In this document: positions 24,890 through 34,440 of the stretch, piece after piece
How the letters are laid out: each line of letters starts with the position of its first letter
How positions within the stretch are numbered: the stretch's first letter is position 1
Source: Erythroxylum novogranatense
Lineage: Eukaryota > Streptophyta > Magnoliopsida > Malpighiales > Erythroxylaceae
Length of the DNA: 64,000 bases
Reading direction: 5' to 3'
NCBI GenBank assembly: GCA_029891385.1
Contig: CM057226.1
Span: 13,571,225 to 13,635,224 of the forward strand
Position numbers and translations under genes: made by a program
Notes under the pieces: generated by a model
What the model was told of the DNA's origin: nothing
The model's database searches: none
The model's input: the letters and a program-made list of their open reading frames with translations, nothing else

Positions 24890-25075
24890 GGTTCCGGTTA
24901 TCAAATAACCGGTTCCTAAGAAAACCGGCCGGTTCTCTGATAAACCGGCCGGTTCTCTGATAAACCGGTCGGTTTTCATTTGCAACGGTTATTCATTATA
25001 ACCGAACCGGACAGCCGTCCGATTCGGTCAAATTCCGGCCGGACCGCCCGGTCCGGTCCGGTTTTAATAACATTG
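24890..25075. repeat. hAT right subterminal repeats and TIR
   Basis: Dense array of CCGGTT/AACCGG motifs, including two tandem copies of GGCCGGTTCTCTGATAAACC and a third shorter one (24925-24975), then the palindromic CGGCCGGACCGCCCGGTCCGG region and the terminal inverted repeat. Likely transposase binding area. Confidence 0.85.
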
Positions 25076-25083
25076 AGTAATTC

Positions 25084-25764
25084 ACGTTTATCCACCAATT
25101 TCTAAGACAGATTACAGATTTGATCTCATAAGGTATGGGTCTGAAATTAGGTGATTTAGAGATTTTGGATGTGTGGTGTTAAGATAGTCTTTTGCTTTAA
25201 CAGATGACAAAATCTGAAAGTGTAAGAATGCTACAATACAAGAATAAAAACAAAGGAACAAATCAAAACGCAGACTGCTGAAGTTTTTTAAGTGATGCAC
25301 GTGAGAGGCGCGTGGAGCTATCTTGAGCTAATCTGCTTAACTCTGACTGTGAAGGTATTAAGGAAGCAACTTCTACGTGTAGCCTATATAAGACAGAAAC
25401 AATCATCAGTTAAACACACACAACATTTCATTCTTACTCAAATAATACGAGAGAGGCTTACGAAAAGAAGACTAGAAGTTAGAGTGCCATGAGTACATAC
25501 AAGAAGTACTAGTGAGTTTATAGGCAACTCTTGCAAGTGTTTTGAAAGCACTCTATCTCTTGTAACTTTCATTTTCATTGATATTAGTGGAATTACTTTC
25601 ATGAGACTCTTGGATGTAGATAGCAATTAAGTTGTCGAACCAAGTAAATTGTTGTGTGCTCTTTTTACTTTCCTGCAAACACCACAAATCTGCAAAGGCA
25701 AACTCTTCTTTCATTAGTTTCTTATAAAAGAAGATAACACAATTAAAAGCAAATCCTAATAGAA
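25084..25764 (+). mobile_element. Probable 5' LTR of a copia element (left edge uncertain)
   Basis: The sequence just before the primer-binding site has the feel of a copia LTR R/U5: ...TTGTAACTTTCATTTTCATT, GACTCTTGGATGTAGATAGC, TTGTCGAACCAAGTAAATTG. These phrases are common near the ends of such LTRs. No TG start could be fixed, and the sequence does not match the LTR-like region after the gag fragment (27220-28090). Confidence 0.5.
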
Positions 25765-25778
25765 TTGGTGTCAGAGCC
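25765..25778 (+). promoter_or_regulatory. Primer-binding site
   Basis: TTGGTGTCAGAGCC resembles the consensus TGGTATCAGAGC complementary to the 3' end of initiator Met-tRNA, with one change. It marks the start of the internal region of the gag-bearing copia remnant. Confidence 0.75.
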
Positions 25779-25844
25779 AATTCTCAATATTCTGAATAAC
25801 TCTTTGGCTATTCAAGCAATCAAGGTTCTTCAAGAAAGTGTAAA

Positions 25845-25984
25845 AACAATCATACACATATGCGTAAATCTTCGAGTCCTATTTTTGATATACTCTTGCA
25901 ATCAAGAAATCAGTAACAATCATACACATATGCGTAAATCTTCGAGTCCTATTTTTGATATACTCTTGCAATCAAGAAATCAGT
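25845..25984. repeat. Exact 70-bp tandem duplication
   Basis: A 70-bp unit beginning AACAATCATACACATATGCG is repeated head to tail with no visible difference, in the leader between the primer-binding site and gag. Identity points to a recent slip or unequal event, or an assembly artefact. Confidence 0.95.
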
Positions 25985-26023
25985 AACAATCTTTTTCTTA
26001 TCATCTTTTAACTACGTAACAAA

Positions 26024-26720
26024 ATGGTGGGAAAAGAAATTGGTATTCTTACAAGTAAAGAAGATTTTACAATTTAAAAACTTCAAATGCAGGCTTTACT
26101 TGAATCCTATGACAATTATGGTATAATTGAAGAAAAGTATGATGTAGAATCATATCATATTAAGAGACTCAAAATGCAAAGGTTTGCACATTGAAAGTTA
26201 ATGCTTCACTTATTACTGGTTGTGATAAGGAAAGTGCAGAATTGCAATACTGCACAGGAATTATGGTTAAAACTTGATCAACTATATGCTAAAAGATGTC
26301 TACCTAACAAGATGACACTTTTACATAATCTTGCCAGTTTGAACACTACTGTAACTCTTGATGATAATTTGGATTATTTCTTTAAGATGATAGAAAATTT
26401 AGAAGCTACAGGTGAAAGAATTTCTGAAGACCATCAAGCCGTGGTTATTCTAAAAGCTTTATCATCTGAGTTCAATACTTTCAAGAAGGTGATTAAGCAT
26501 GCTAGTGGAGAATCTCTCACTATTAAGAGGGTGCTAGATTCACTAATAAAAGAAATTGTGGACAGTAATCCATTCAAGAAGAAATTGGCAAAAAGGGAAT
26601 GACAAGGATAAGCACAGCAAAAAAGGTGAAGAAAAGAAGAAAAAGGCTAAATGCAAAAAGTGCTACTATTGTCATAAGGAGGGGCGCTTTGTCAGAGATT
26701 GTATCAACTGTGTCTTCATT
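26024..26720 (+). pseudogene. Copia gag (UBN2-type) remnant with damaged zinc knuckle
   Basis: An ATG at 26024 (MVGKEIGILTSKEDF) is followed by early stops. The open part 26201-26602 gives the typical copia gag helical region: ELWLKLDQLYAKR, LHNLASLN, FFKMIENLEATGERISEDHQ, VVILKALSSEFNTFKK. A shifted frame then continues with a lysine-rich stretch and a zinc knuckle, CYYCHKEGRFVRDC (about 26660-26700). The histidine of the CCHC set is Arg, so metal binding should be lost. Gag packages retrotransposon RNA. Protease, integrase and RT are missing: the sequence jumps from gag to a 3' tail region. Confidence 0.82.
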
Positions 26721-26889
26721 TGGTGATGTTCTACACCTATTGGGAAGACAAGTTTCACGACTAACTAGCCCTGATAATCTTGATCTTCCAAAACCTAACC
26801 TATCTGTTCAATCTCCTATCATTACAATAATTGAATAATTGAACCAGATGTTATATTTTTAGATACATATACTACGACTGTTGGTTTTG

Positions 26890-27058
26890 AAGTCGTACAA
26901 CAAAAGCCTGATGAAGATATTGAAGAGAAAATTAATTATTTGTGTGCTTCTGTGGATGATTTGCATAAAGAAGTAGCGGATATTCGATAAGAGATCAAAT
27001 CACTTCGCATTGAGATGAGAGAAATGTTTTCTAAAGTTATGAAGCATCTGTGCCGATG
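26890..27058 (+). pseudogene. Coiled-coil tail of a lost 3' ORF
   Basis: After a gap without motifs, one frame reads DEDIEEKINYLCASVDDLHKEVADIR, a stop, then EIKSLRIEMREMFSKVMKHL. The spacing of Leu/Ile/Met/Val fits a coiled coil. The end of ORF3 in the 36038-44926 element (ELQRIEGGLLLLSEAVRKLK) has a similar character and also sits just before purine tracts and the LTR. So this is probably the C-terminus of the same kind of extra ORF, with pol deleted in between. Confidence 0.5.
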
Positions 27059-27077
27059 ATCTTTTTGATCAATAACA

Positions 27078-27219
27078 AATAGGGGGAGAAAGGAGAAGAA
27101 GAAGAAGAAGTGACAAAGATAGGGGGAGAACAAGAAAAGAAAAGGAGAACAGAACAGAAGAAGGAAGATAAGAAAAAAAAATTTCTATGATTATTTGTTA
27201 TCATAAAAAAGGGGGAGAT
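27078..27219 (+). promoter_or_regulatory. Multiple polypurine tracts before a 3' LTR
   Basis: The stretch is almost all purine: AGGGGGAGAAAGGAGAAG at 27080, AGGGGGAGAACAAGAAAAG at 27121 and AAAAAAGGGGGAGA at 27206. Repeated polypurine tracts ahead of the 3' LTR are a known hallmark of Sireviruses. The last one touches the LTR start TGTTAAGTC. Confidence 0.8.
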
Positions 27220-28090
27220 TGTTAAGTCAAAATGACTTTACAATTAATTTTGATGAAAACCAAATAATGATGAAACTGAAGAAAAATGAGACGGAAGCGG
27301 AAGCAAAATGAGACAGAAGCGAAAACGAGACGGAAGCAAAACGAGACGAAAGTAAAGTGAGACGGAAGCAAAAATGAGACGGAAGCAGAAGCAGAATGAG
27401 ACGGAAGCAAAAATGAGACGTAAGAAAATGAGATGGAAATGAAAATGAGACGGAAGCAATATGAGACGAAGCGAAGCCGAAAATAAGACGAAGAATCAAA
27501 TCAGTTTGAGTTAGTCACAAAACTCAACTGAATAACCGTTTCTTTAAAGATCAAGAATCAAGAAGAAATAAGCAGTTTTCAAGAAGCAGTTAAAGATGAA
27601 AACTATAAATATGAGTCGAAATCGAAGACTGAAATAGTTAGTAATTTTGTTAGTGATATTCAAAAGCTAAATACTGTATTTGTACGAAAACACAAAAGCT
27701 ATATTTTCTGTAACAAAGCTCGTAATATCTTTCTGTAAGAAAGAAAAATAGTTGAGAGCCTGAAGAGGCTAAGTTAGAAAAAGAATACTTGTTGTAAGAG
27801 ACCTAAAGAGACTCGATGAAAAGAATACTTGTACTTTTGTGAAGTATAGTGAAATCTCAGAAGGGATTCTGAAGACTGGACGTAGCCTACGATTTGGAGT
27901 GAACCAGTATGAAATTGTTGTGTCGATTCTCACTTTGAACTCTTAATTCTTGTTTCTATTGCTGATATAAATACTTCCTAATATTGTTTGTCAATCGTTT
28001 TGAGAAAGTAAATTTTTAAAAGGGGATTATATTAAAAATTCGAATACACAATTCAACCCCCCCTTTTGTGCACTTTGTATATCGTATACT
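27220..28090 (+). mobile_element. 3' LTR of the copia remnant (right edge approximate)
   Basis: Begins TGTTAAGTCAAAATGAC right after the polypurine tract. The R/U5 part (27840-28060) contains GACTGGACGTAGCCTACG, AACCAGTATGAAATTGTTG and CCCCCCCTTTTGTGCACTTTG, phrases common to this LTR type. The end lies near TATACTAACG (about 28090). It contains a minisatellite. It does not match the LTR-like sequence upstream of gag. Confidence 0.72.
27284..27492. repeat. Minisatellite in the 3' LTR, unit about 16 bp
   Basis: About a dozen imperfect copies built on AATGAGACGGAAGCAA, varying in length and in the A-rich spacer. Read in reverse, it gives false serine/phenylalanine-rich frames. It lies in what would be U3. 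Confidence 0.9.
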
Positions 28091-28315
28091 AACGTGTGAT
28101 TCATTTCATGTTTGAACTCTCACTAATATAATATACTACCAGAGTGATAATAATATATTTTTATTTTATGTAGAATTCTTTCACAATCATAAGTGTAACA
28201 ATCACATTAATTTAAATTTAAATCAAATCACCCAATTAAATTCAATATAAATTTTGAAACTATATTATTTTATTTGTTTAATTATTTAATAATATTAAAA
28301 TTAAATAATAAGATA

Positions 28316-28650
28316 TATAACAAAGCTAACGTGCCCATCATAGTGTCTGCCACGGGAAGCATGCCAGCAGTCAAATCTGTGAACCATATCTGCTACATTT
28401 CCGTAGGAATTGTCTTCAACCTGATTGTTTTCAGGAGATACAAAGACTGGTGGGCTCGATACAACTACATCAGTACATCTTATCAGGTGGATTAGATGGT
28501 GGAGTGGCTTTCTTGGCAATCCTGTGCTATTTTACCTTACAGAGCAAGAACATCAATGGACCAAGTTGGTGGAGGTTAGAGTTGTCCGATCACTGTACTG
28601 TTGCAACCTGTCCGACTATTGATGTTGACGGTTGTCCTGTCTTCCATTGA
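28316..28650 (+). pseudogene. Last-exon pseudogene of an oligopeptide transporter (OPT family)
   Basis: One frame reads ANVPIIVSATGSMPAVKSVN, VGIVFNLIVFRRYKDWWARY, then a shift, and the next frame reads LSGGLDGGVAFLAILCYF, LQSKNINGPSWWRLE, HCTVATCPTIDVDGCPVFH and a stop. This is the C-terminus of a plant OPT proton-coupled transporter: the NVP...ATG loop, a membrane span, the DWW-RYNY motif, a last span and the Cys-rich GCPVF end. The break is at 28465-28480, where about seven bases (CATCAGTA-like) seem duplicated. Full OPT proteins are about 740 aa. Only ~100 are present and no upstream exon was found, so this is a relic or captured fragment. Confidence 0.85.
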
Positions 28651-29110
28651 TTGAGCACTCTTTAACCTGGAATATGGCTTCAATTCATGTCTACGTCATG
28701 TCTACAATACTCTTCCACGAGATACACAAGTACGTCTAATTCAATGAAGCAAGAGACGAAACTTACGTGGGAAACTGGACAGGTAATTTCTGAGAAATGA
28801 AAGAAACGTTACTTCTAAAGTTCTAGCTTTCACATTTGAAGGAGCTTGAGCATATATCATCTAATGTATGATGTGATTTTCTTTGCATAATTCTCGCTTT
28901 ATGTGCTTATCATCATATACAAGGTACGAGTATTACATATTATTTAAGTTACTAACTTTATCTTTTATAATTCCAACATTTATTATAGAGTAATTGCTAT
29001 TTGTTTAATAACAACAACGGCAGTAAAATATCATTAAATGCGGGATTTATAAAGGATCAGTATAGAATCTTACTTTTAGATTTATGCTACTCATATATTT
29101 TGTGTGTATA

Positions 29111-29145
<35 letters not shown>

Positions 29146-29691
29146 TATTCTCTTAATATAAAATTTAGGTTCTGTATATATAATACTTAATAATTTATCT
29201 TCATAATATATAATATCATATTTGTAGAATATGTATACCTAAACCCGATATGATGACATATCTTTAAAAGATCTTAGAATTTGGTTTCAATTTAATATGA
29301 CCAAGTCACCATAAGTAAGACTCTAGCCATAGGATGATTAACAGATCTTAAGTAAATGTAGACTTTATAATTTCGTTTTATCAATTATCTGTATATTGAC
29401 ATATGACAATAATAATACAGCACTAGTCAACTCAAATTATAAGTGTTTAATTAATAAAGGATAGTGATAAATTGTGCACTAATGAGATGGATAGAGGCAT
29501 GAGTGCCAAGTTGTGCAACTTGACAATTTCAACAGCCAGCATGGACCTGAAAGTGTTTAGTTGTGTTCAACTTGACAATTTGAATCGTCAACGTTGGACC
29601 AAATACGATGGTCAGAACGTCGTTGCTAGTGGTTATGAAGATAACAGACTATAAGCCAACTAAGTGAGAGAGACTCTAAAATTCCTAGTGA
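28651..29691. other. AT-rich DNA, no gene recognised
   Basis: Sequence between the OPT relic and the copia insertion. It contains an AT dinucleotide run at about 29106-29147 and a short direct repeat CAACTTGACAATTT at 29516 and 29568. Reading frames are short and unrecognised. Confidence 0.6.
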
Positions 29692-29696
29692 GATAA

Positions 29697-30247
29697 TGTT
29701 AGAAAATACAAACCCTCCTTTATTATGGATAATTATGTAGTTATGACAAAAGATAAAATTTGGGATGGAAAAAAATATCTAGCATTGATGTGGAAATTTA
29801 TGGATGAATTTAGAAGCTTATGGAAGAATCTTATGGATAAGGATGAGTGATTTGATGAGTTAAAGAAGTGGCCAAATTGAATTTGAAGTCTTGAAGATAA
29901 GAATGACTCAAAGAAGTAGTCAAATTGAATTTGAAGTCTTATGGATAAGGATGAGTCAAAGAAGAATCCAAATTGTATTTGAAGTCCTTTAGTATGTCTA
30001 TATATATGTGGTCTTGTAACAATTTATAGATGTCTGAGAAAAAATAGAGAGCATTTGAAAAGAGAAGTGTTTTGAGAGTTGTAGCTCTTTGTAAGGAAAG
30101 AAAGATTGAGAGAAAAAGTGTTATAGCACTTAGAGAGAAATGTTTTTGTATCTTGTGAGTGTTCTTTGTACTCATAAACTTTGTTATCAATACAAATATA
30201 TATTTTGTGAAAGTTGTTTTACTTGGAGCCCATCAATGCTTTCAACA
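29697..30247 (+). repeat. 5' LTR of the copia derivative
   Basis: 551 bp, TG...CA ends. Contains three degenerate copies of a ~50-60 bp unit at about 29836-29990, each ending CCAAATTGAATTTGAAGTC or a close variant. The TATATATATGTG near 30000 could be the TATA box, and the region after it forms R/U5. Confidence 0.94.
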
Positions 30248-30249
30248 AG

Positions 30250-30262
30250 TGGTATCAGAGCT
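30250..30262 (+). promoter_or_regulatory. Primer-binding site
   Basis: TGGTATCAGAGCT starts two bases after the LTR and matches the complement of the initiator Met-tRNA 3' end, the standard primer for plant copia elements. Confidence 0.93.
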
Positions 30263-30293
30263 AAGGTTCGTTTGTTCGTGAATTGGTGAAGCA

Positions 30294-32976
30294 ATGGCCA
30301 ACTTGATCCAGCCTCAAGTTCCGAAATTAACAAAGAAAAATTATGGGAATTGGAGCATCCAAATGAGAGTGATGCTTGGTTCTCATGATTTATGGGATAT
30401 TGTTGATGATGGATATACTGAGCCCGTAGATGCAGCTGCCAAAGCAGTCTTATCAGATGCCGAGAAAAAGATGTTGAAAGAAAATCGAAAGAAAGATAAG
30501 AAGACGTTGTTCTTTATCTTTCAAGGTGTTGATGAACCCACGTTTGAGAAAATTTCAAACGCAAAGACTTCAAAAGAAGCATGGGAGATTCTGCTAAATC
30601 TTTCTAAGGAGTTGAAAAAGCTAAAAAGGTGCATCTTCAATCACTCAGAGCTGAGTTCGAGATGCTAAAAATGCAAAGCTAAGCAAATATTGGTGATTAT
30701 GTCACTCATTTGAAAACGGTGGCTAATGAAATGAAAAGAAACGGTGAAGCTCTAGAAGTTGTTTGTGTAATGAAAAAGCTTTTGCATTCACTTACACGCA
30801 AATTTGATTATGTTGTCATTGCAATTGAAGAATCGAAAGATTTGTCAGAACTTTCGATTGATGAACTCGTTGGTTCTCTCCAAGCACATGAGCAAAGAAC
30901 AAACCAGAATGATAATACTGGCGACTTGGAGAAAGTCTTGCAAAACAAATTATCAGTCGGTGAAAGTCAAGCAAACAGTAGCCGAAGACAGGACAAAGGA
31001 AGTCAAGGTGGCTCCAGAGGTGGCTACCAAATGGGACATGGTCGATGGAGTAATCGAGGTGGACGTGGACGTGGACGTGGTAGACAATTTTTTGAAAGAG
31101 AAAGTTCAAATGAAGGAAATCTGACATATGGTCATGGAAGAAGTTATCGAGACAGAGGACGAGGCAAATTTCAACAAAGAATAGATAAATCTCAAATGCA
31201 GTGTTATAATTGTAATAAATATGGTCATTTTAGTTACGAATGCAGATCGAATCCTAAGGCACAAGAAAGGAGTCATTTTGTAGCAGCAGAAGACAAGAAA
31301 GATAATGATATTATGCTTATCTCTTTACCAATCAATGACCAAAGCAACAATAATGTTCGATATCAGGACACTGGTGTTAGCAACCATATGTGTGGTCAGA
31401 AAAAGATGTTCACAAACATAGATGAGACAATCCGTGGTAAAGTTACATTCGGTAATTCAACAAAGATTCCGATCAGAGGTAAGGTCATCGAAGATGAATC
31501 CTGGTTGTGGCATTCGAGGTTCGGTCATCTCAATTTTACCAGACTAAAATTATTATCAAAGTTCAAGATGGTGAACGGATTACCAAAAGTTGATCAACCA
31601 AATCAGTTGTGTGAAACCTGCATCAAAGGAAAGCAACACAGACAACAGTTTGAAATTGGAAAATCATGGAGAGCCAGAAGGCCACTAGAGATTGTCCACA
31701 CAGATATAGCTGCTCCATTTGACGTGCCATCAGCTGAAGGAAATAGGTACTTTTTAACTTTTATTGATGATTTTAGTAGGAAATATTGGGTGTATATGTT
31801 GAAAGATTAAAAATCAGAGGCTCTTGATAAGTTCAAAGAGTTCAAAGCGATGGTCAAAAAATAAAGTGGACATTATTTGAAGATACTCAGGTCCGATAGA
31901 GGAGGCGAGTACACCTCAAAATTGTTCGAGAATTATTGCAAGAAGCATGGAGTCATTCATCAACTGACAGCAAGATACACACCACAACAAAATGGTGTGA
32001 CAGAAAGGAAGAATTGCACAATTCTTGATATGGCGAGGAGCATGTTGAAAGAAAAGCACCTACCCAAGAATTTATTGGCTGAAGCTGTTGTATGTGCAAT
32101 CTATTTGCTGAATCGATGTCCAACAAAAAACGCCAAATTTATGACACCAAATGAAACATAGAGTGGAAGTAAACTAGGTGTTGGACATCTTAGGATATTT
32201 GGGTGCATTGCATATGCCCATATTCTTGACCAAAAAAGAAAGAAGTTGGATGATAAAAGGGAGAAATGCATTTTCATTGGCTACGACAATAGGAGTAAAG
32301 CATATAAATTATACAACCCCTTAACCAAGAAGGTAATCATCTCAAGAGATGTTGAGTTTGATGAAGCAGACTACTGGAGATAGAGCAAAGAAGAAAAGAA
32401 CATTCAAGGAATGTTTTTTGATGATGAAGATGATGATGACATGGTATACAACCACAACAAGATGATGATCAATTTCCTCCACAAAGTCCTACACCAATAA
32501 CACCTACTTTAACACCATCAACGTCAAGCAATAGCAGCAGCAATTCAAGAGGAGTACCTATTAAGAGAAGAAATCTAAGTGATCTTTATGATACTACAGA
32601 ACGAATAGATACATTTGACTATTCGTTGTTTTGTTTAATGGCTGCATGTGATCCAGTGACATATGAAGAAGCCCCTGGAGACAAAAAGTGGGAAAAAGCA
32701 ATGAATGAAGAAATTGGTGCCATCCAAAGAAATGATACATGGGAATTGACCAATCTTCCAAAAGGACATAATCCAATTGGAGTCAAGTGGGTATACAAGA
32801 CAAAAACTAATCAAGAAGGAAAGGTGAGGTTAGTCGCAAGATGTTATAAATAGAGAAATATGGAATTAGTGTTCTGTAGAATAGAAGATCAACTGGTAGA
32901 TATTTTTACAAAGCCATTGAATAACGAAGTGTTCCGTAGATTGAGAGAAAAGCTTGGTATGAGAAGTTGGGTTTGA
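30294..32976 (+). pseudogene. Copia gag-pol pseudogene with internal deletions
   Basis: ATG at 30294 (MANLIQPQVPKLTKKNYGNW, the copia gag N-terminus). Gag continues in a second frame from about 30700, with an RGG/arginine-rich stretch and an intact CCHC knuckle CYNCNKYGHFSYEC near 31201. Protease keeps YQDTGVSNHMCG but is cut short near 31490: GKVIEDES jumps straight to the integrase motif LWHSRFGHLN. Integrase carries the zinc site and VHTD...SDRGGEY...NGVTERKN core with stops at about 31808 and 31861. RT starts at 32626 (KWVYKTKTN, VRLVARCYK) and breaks off. The next residues (DQLVDIFTKPLNNE) are already the RNase H end. Two deletions and at least five stops make it inactive. Confidence 0.93.
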
Positions 32977-32983
32977 GAGGGAG

Positions 32984-33531
32984 TGTTAGAAAATACAAAC
33001 CCTCCTTTATTATGGATAATTATGTAGTTATGACAAAAGATAAAGTTTGGGATAGAGAAAAATATCTAGCATTGATGTGAAAATTTATGGATGAATTTAG
33101 AAGCTTATGGAAGAATCTTATAGATAAGGATGAGTGATTTGATGAGTCAAAGAAGTGGCCAAATTGAATTTGAAGTCAAAGATAAGGATGACTCAAAGAA
33201 GTAGTCAAATTGAATTTGAAGTCTTATGGATAAGGATGAGTTAAAGAAGAATCCAAATTGTATTTGAAGTCCTTTAGTATGTCTATATATATGTGGTCTT
33301 GTAACCATTTATAGATGTATGAGAAAAATAGAGAGCATTTGAAAAGAGAAGTGTTTTGAGAGCTGTAGCTCTTTGTGAGAAAAGAAAGATTGAGAGAAAA
33401 AGTGTTGTAGCACTTAAAGAGAAATTTTTTTGTATCTTGTGAGTGTTCTTTGTATTCATAAACTTTGTTATCAATACAAATATATATTTTGTGAAAGTTG
33501 TTTTACTTGGAGCCCATCAAAGCTTCCAACA
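32984..33531 (+). repeat. 3' LTR of the copia derivative
   Basis: 548 bp partner of the 5' LTR, starting after GGGTTTGAGAGGGAG, which ends pol and serves as purine tract. A few-base deletion near 33175 and scattered transitions distinguish it from the 5' copy. Confidence 0.94.
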
Positions 33532-33629
33532 GATAAAAGGCAGTGAAAATTTGTTTGTTTCGTTTTCTCCAGCAATACATGATTTGTTCCAACTGATACT
33601 ATCGTTGAGTATTATGCTCTGCTCCTGCA

Positions 33630-34440
33630 TGACCTCGGGTCTCCCATAGAGTCCCTCAAACACGAGGGTCCTCTGTCCAAAAGAGGCAAAACGAGGAAAC
33701 GTGAAGAGCCTGCTCCGACTCCCTCACCGATGTCCTATAGCGCAGCTGTATCAGGGGGTTCCATTGTTACGGTAATAGAGGAGGAAATCACCTAGTTAGC
33801 TGAGGAGCTGATTGAACCTGAGGAAGGCGACATCACACAGCTTCCCAGCGAACACGGGGGAGGCTTGCAACTGTCTCAAAAATTTCAGGAAAAACTCGAT
33901 GACCAATGGACTACAGTGGTGGTGGTGAAGCTCCTCGAACACCGTATTGGGTTCCAAGCACTTAACACCCGTCTACGAGCCCTCTGGAAATCGAAAGGAG
34001 CTCTGAAAATAATCGACCTTGAGCACGAATTCTTCCTGGTTCGCTTCAAAGATGACACAGAGTTCCTCCATGTTCTTTATATATGGGCAGGCTCTTTTGG
34101 TGCAGCATTAGCTGCCCTCTATCTGACTAACCCATGGCCAAGCTAACCGGGCGGTGACCTGGATCAGGTTCCCCAACCTCCCTATAGCTCAGTACCACCC
34201 GAGTATACTCACGACCTTAGGGAACATGGTTGGTAGAACCGTGAGACTCGATGAAATCACTTTACAGACGCTTCGTGGACGCTACGCTCACTTGGCTGTT
34301 GAAATAGATCTGAGCAGGTCCTTGAGAACCATCGTGGAACTAGACGGTGAAATTTTGTAGGTGCAGTACGAAGGTTTGCCGCAGTTATGCTTCTAGTGCA
34401 GCAAGGTGGGACACGAGAAGAAGGCATGTCCGCAACACCC
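33630..34440 (+). pseudogene. L1-type LINE ORF1 remnant (DUF4283 and zinc knuckle)
   Basis: One frame from about 33640 to 34146 contains SYSAAVSGGS, then the DUF4283 RNA-binding-like region: WTTVVVVKLLEHRIGFQALN, LWKSKGALKIIDLEHEFFLV, WAGSFGAALAALYLTNPWPS. After a frame change, VTWIRFPNLPIAQYHPSILT and GRTVRLDEITLQTLRGRYAH continue into the zf-CCHC_4 domain (YEGLPQLCF, stop, CSKVGHEKKACP). A stop lies between the first two cysteines. ORF1 of plant L1 elements coats LINE RNA. GC content is higher than in the neighbouring LTR elements. Several stops: not functional. Confidence 0.85.

Larger units (their letters stand above)
20714..25075 (-). mobile_element. Complete hAT-superfamily DNA transposon with terminal inverted repeats
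   Basis: The left end reads CAATGTTTTAAAAACTGGAC. The right end, reverse-complemented, reads CAATGTTATTAAAACCGGAC, an imperfect terminal inverted repeat. A perfect 8-bp target duplication AGTAATTC flanks it (20706-20713 and 25076-25083), the size expected for hAT elements. Both subterminal regions are dense in CCGGT/ACCGG motifs, presumably transposase binding sites. Inside, on the minus strand, are a transposase pseudogene (21156-23384) and a fragment of a host pyruvate kinase exon (24597-24745). The element is 4362 bp long. The element itself is probably immobile without transposase supplied in trans, but the ends look well preserved. Confidence 0.93.
29697..33531 (+). mobile_element. Ty1/copia deletion derivative with matched LTRs and target duplication
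   Basis: LTRs lie at 29697-30247 and 32984-33531 (TGTTAGAAAAT...CAACA) and are flanked by a perfect 5-bp target duplication GATAA (29692-29696, 33532-33536). The LTRs differ at roughly 20 positions in about 550 by eye, mostly transitions, so insertion was moderately recent. At 3835 bp it is shorter than a full copia element because parts of protease and most of RT/RNase H are missing. With stops in what remains, it cannot move by itself. Confidence 0.96.

Noticed and set aside
24347..24919. 190-aa plus-strand ORF in the hAT element
   Set aside because: It is the reverse strand of the pyruvate kinase fragment and flanks; the minus-strand frame carries the recognisable protein.
27222..27499. 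Three overlapping Ser/Phe-rich minus-strand ORFs
   Set aside because: Artefacts of the minisatellite, which gives open frames in all three phases.
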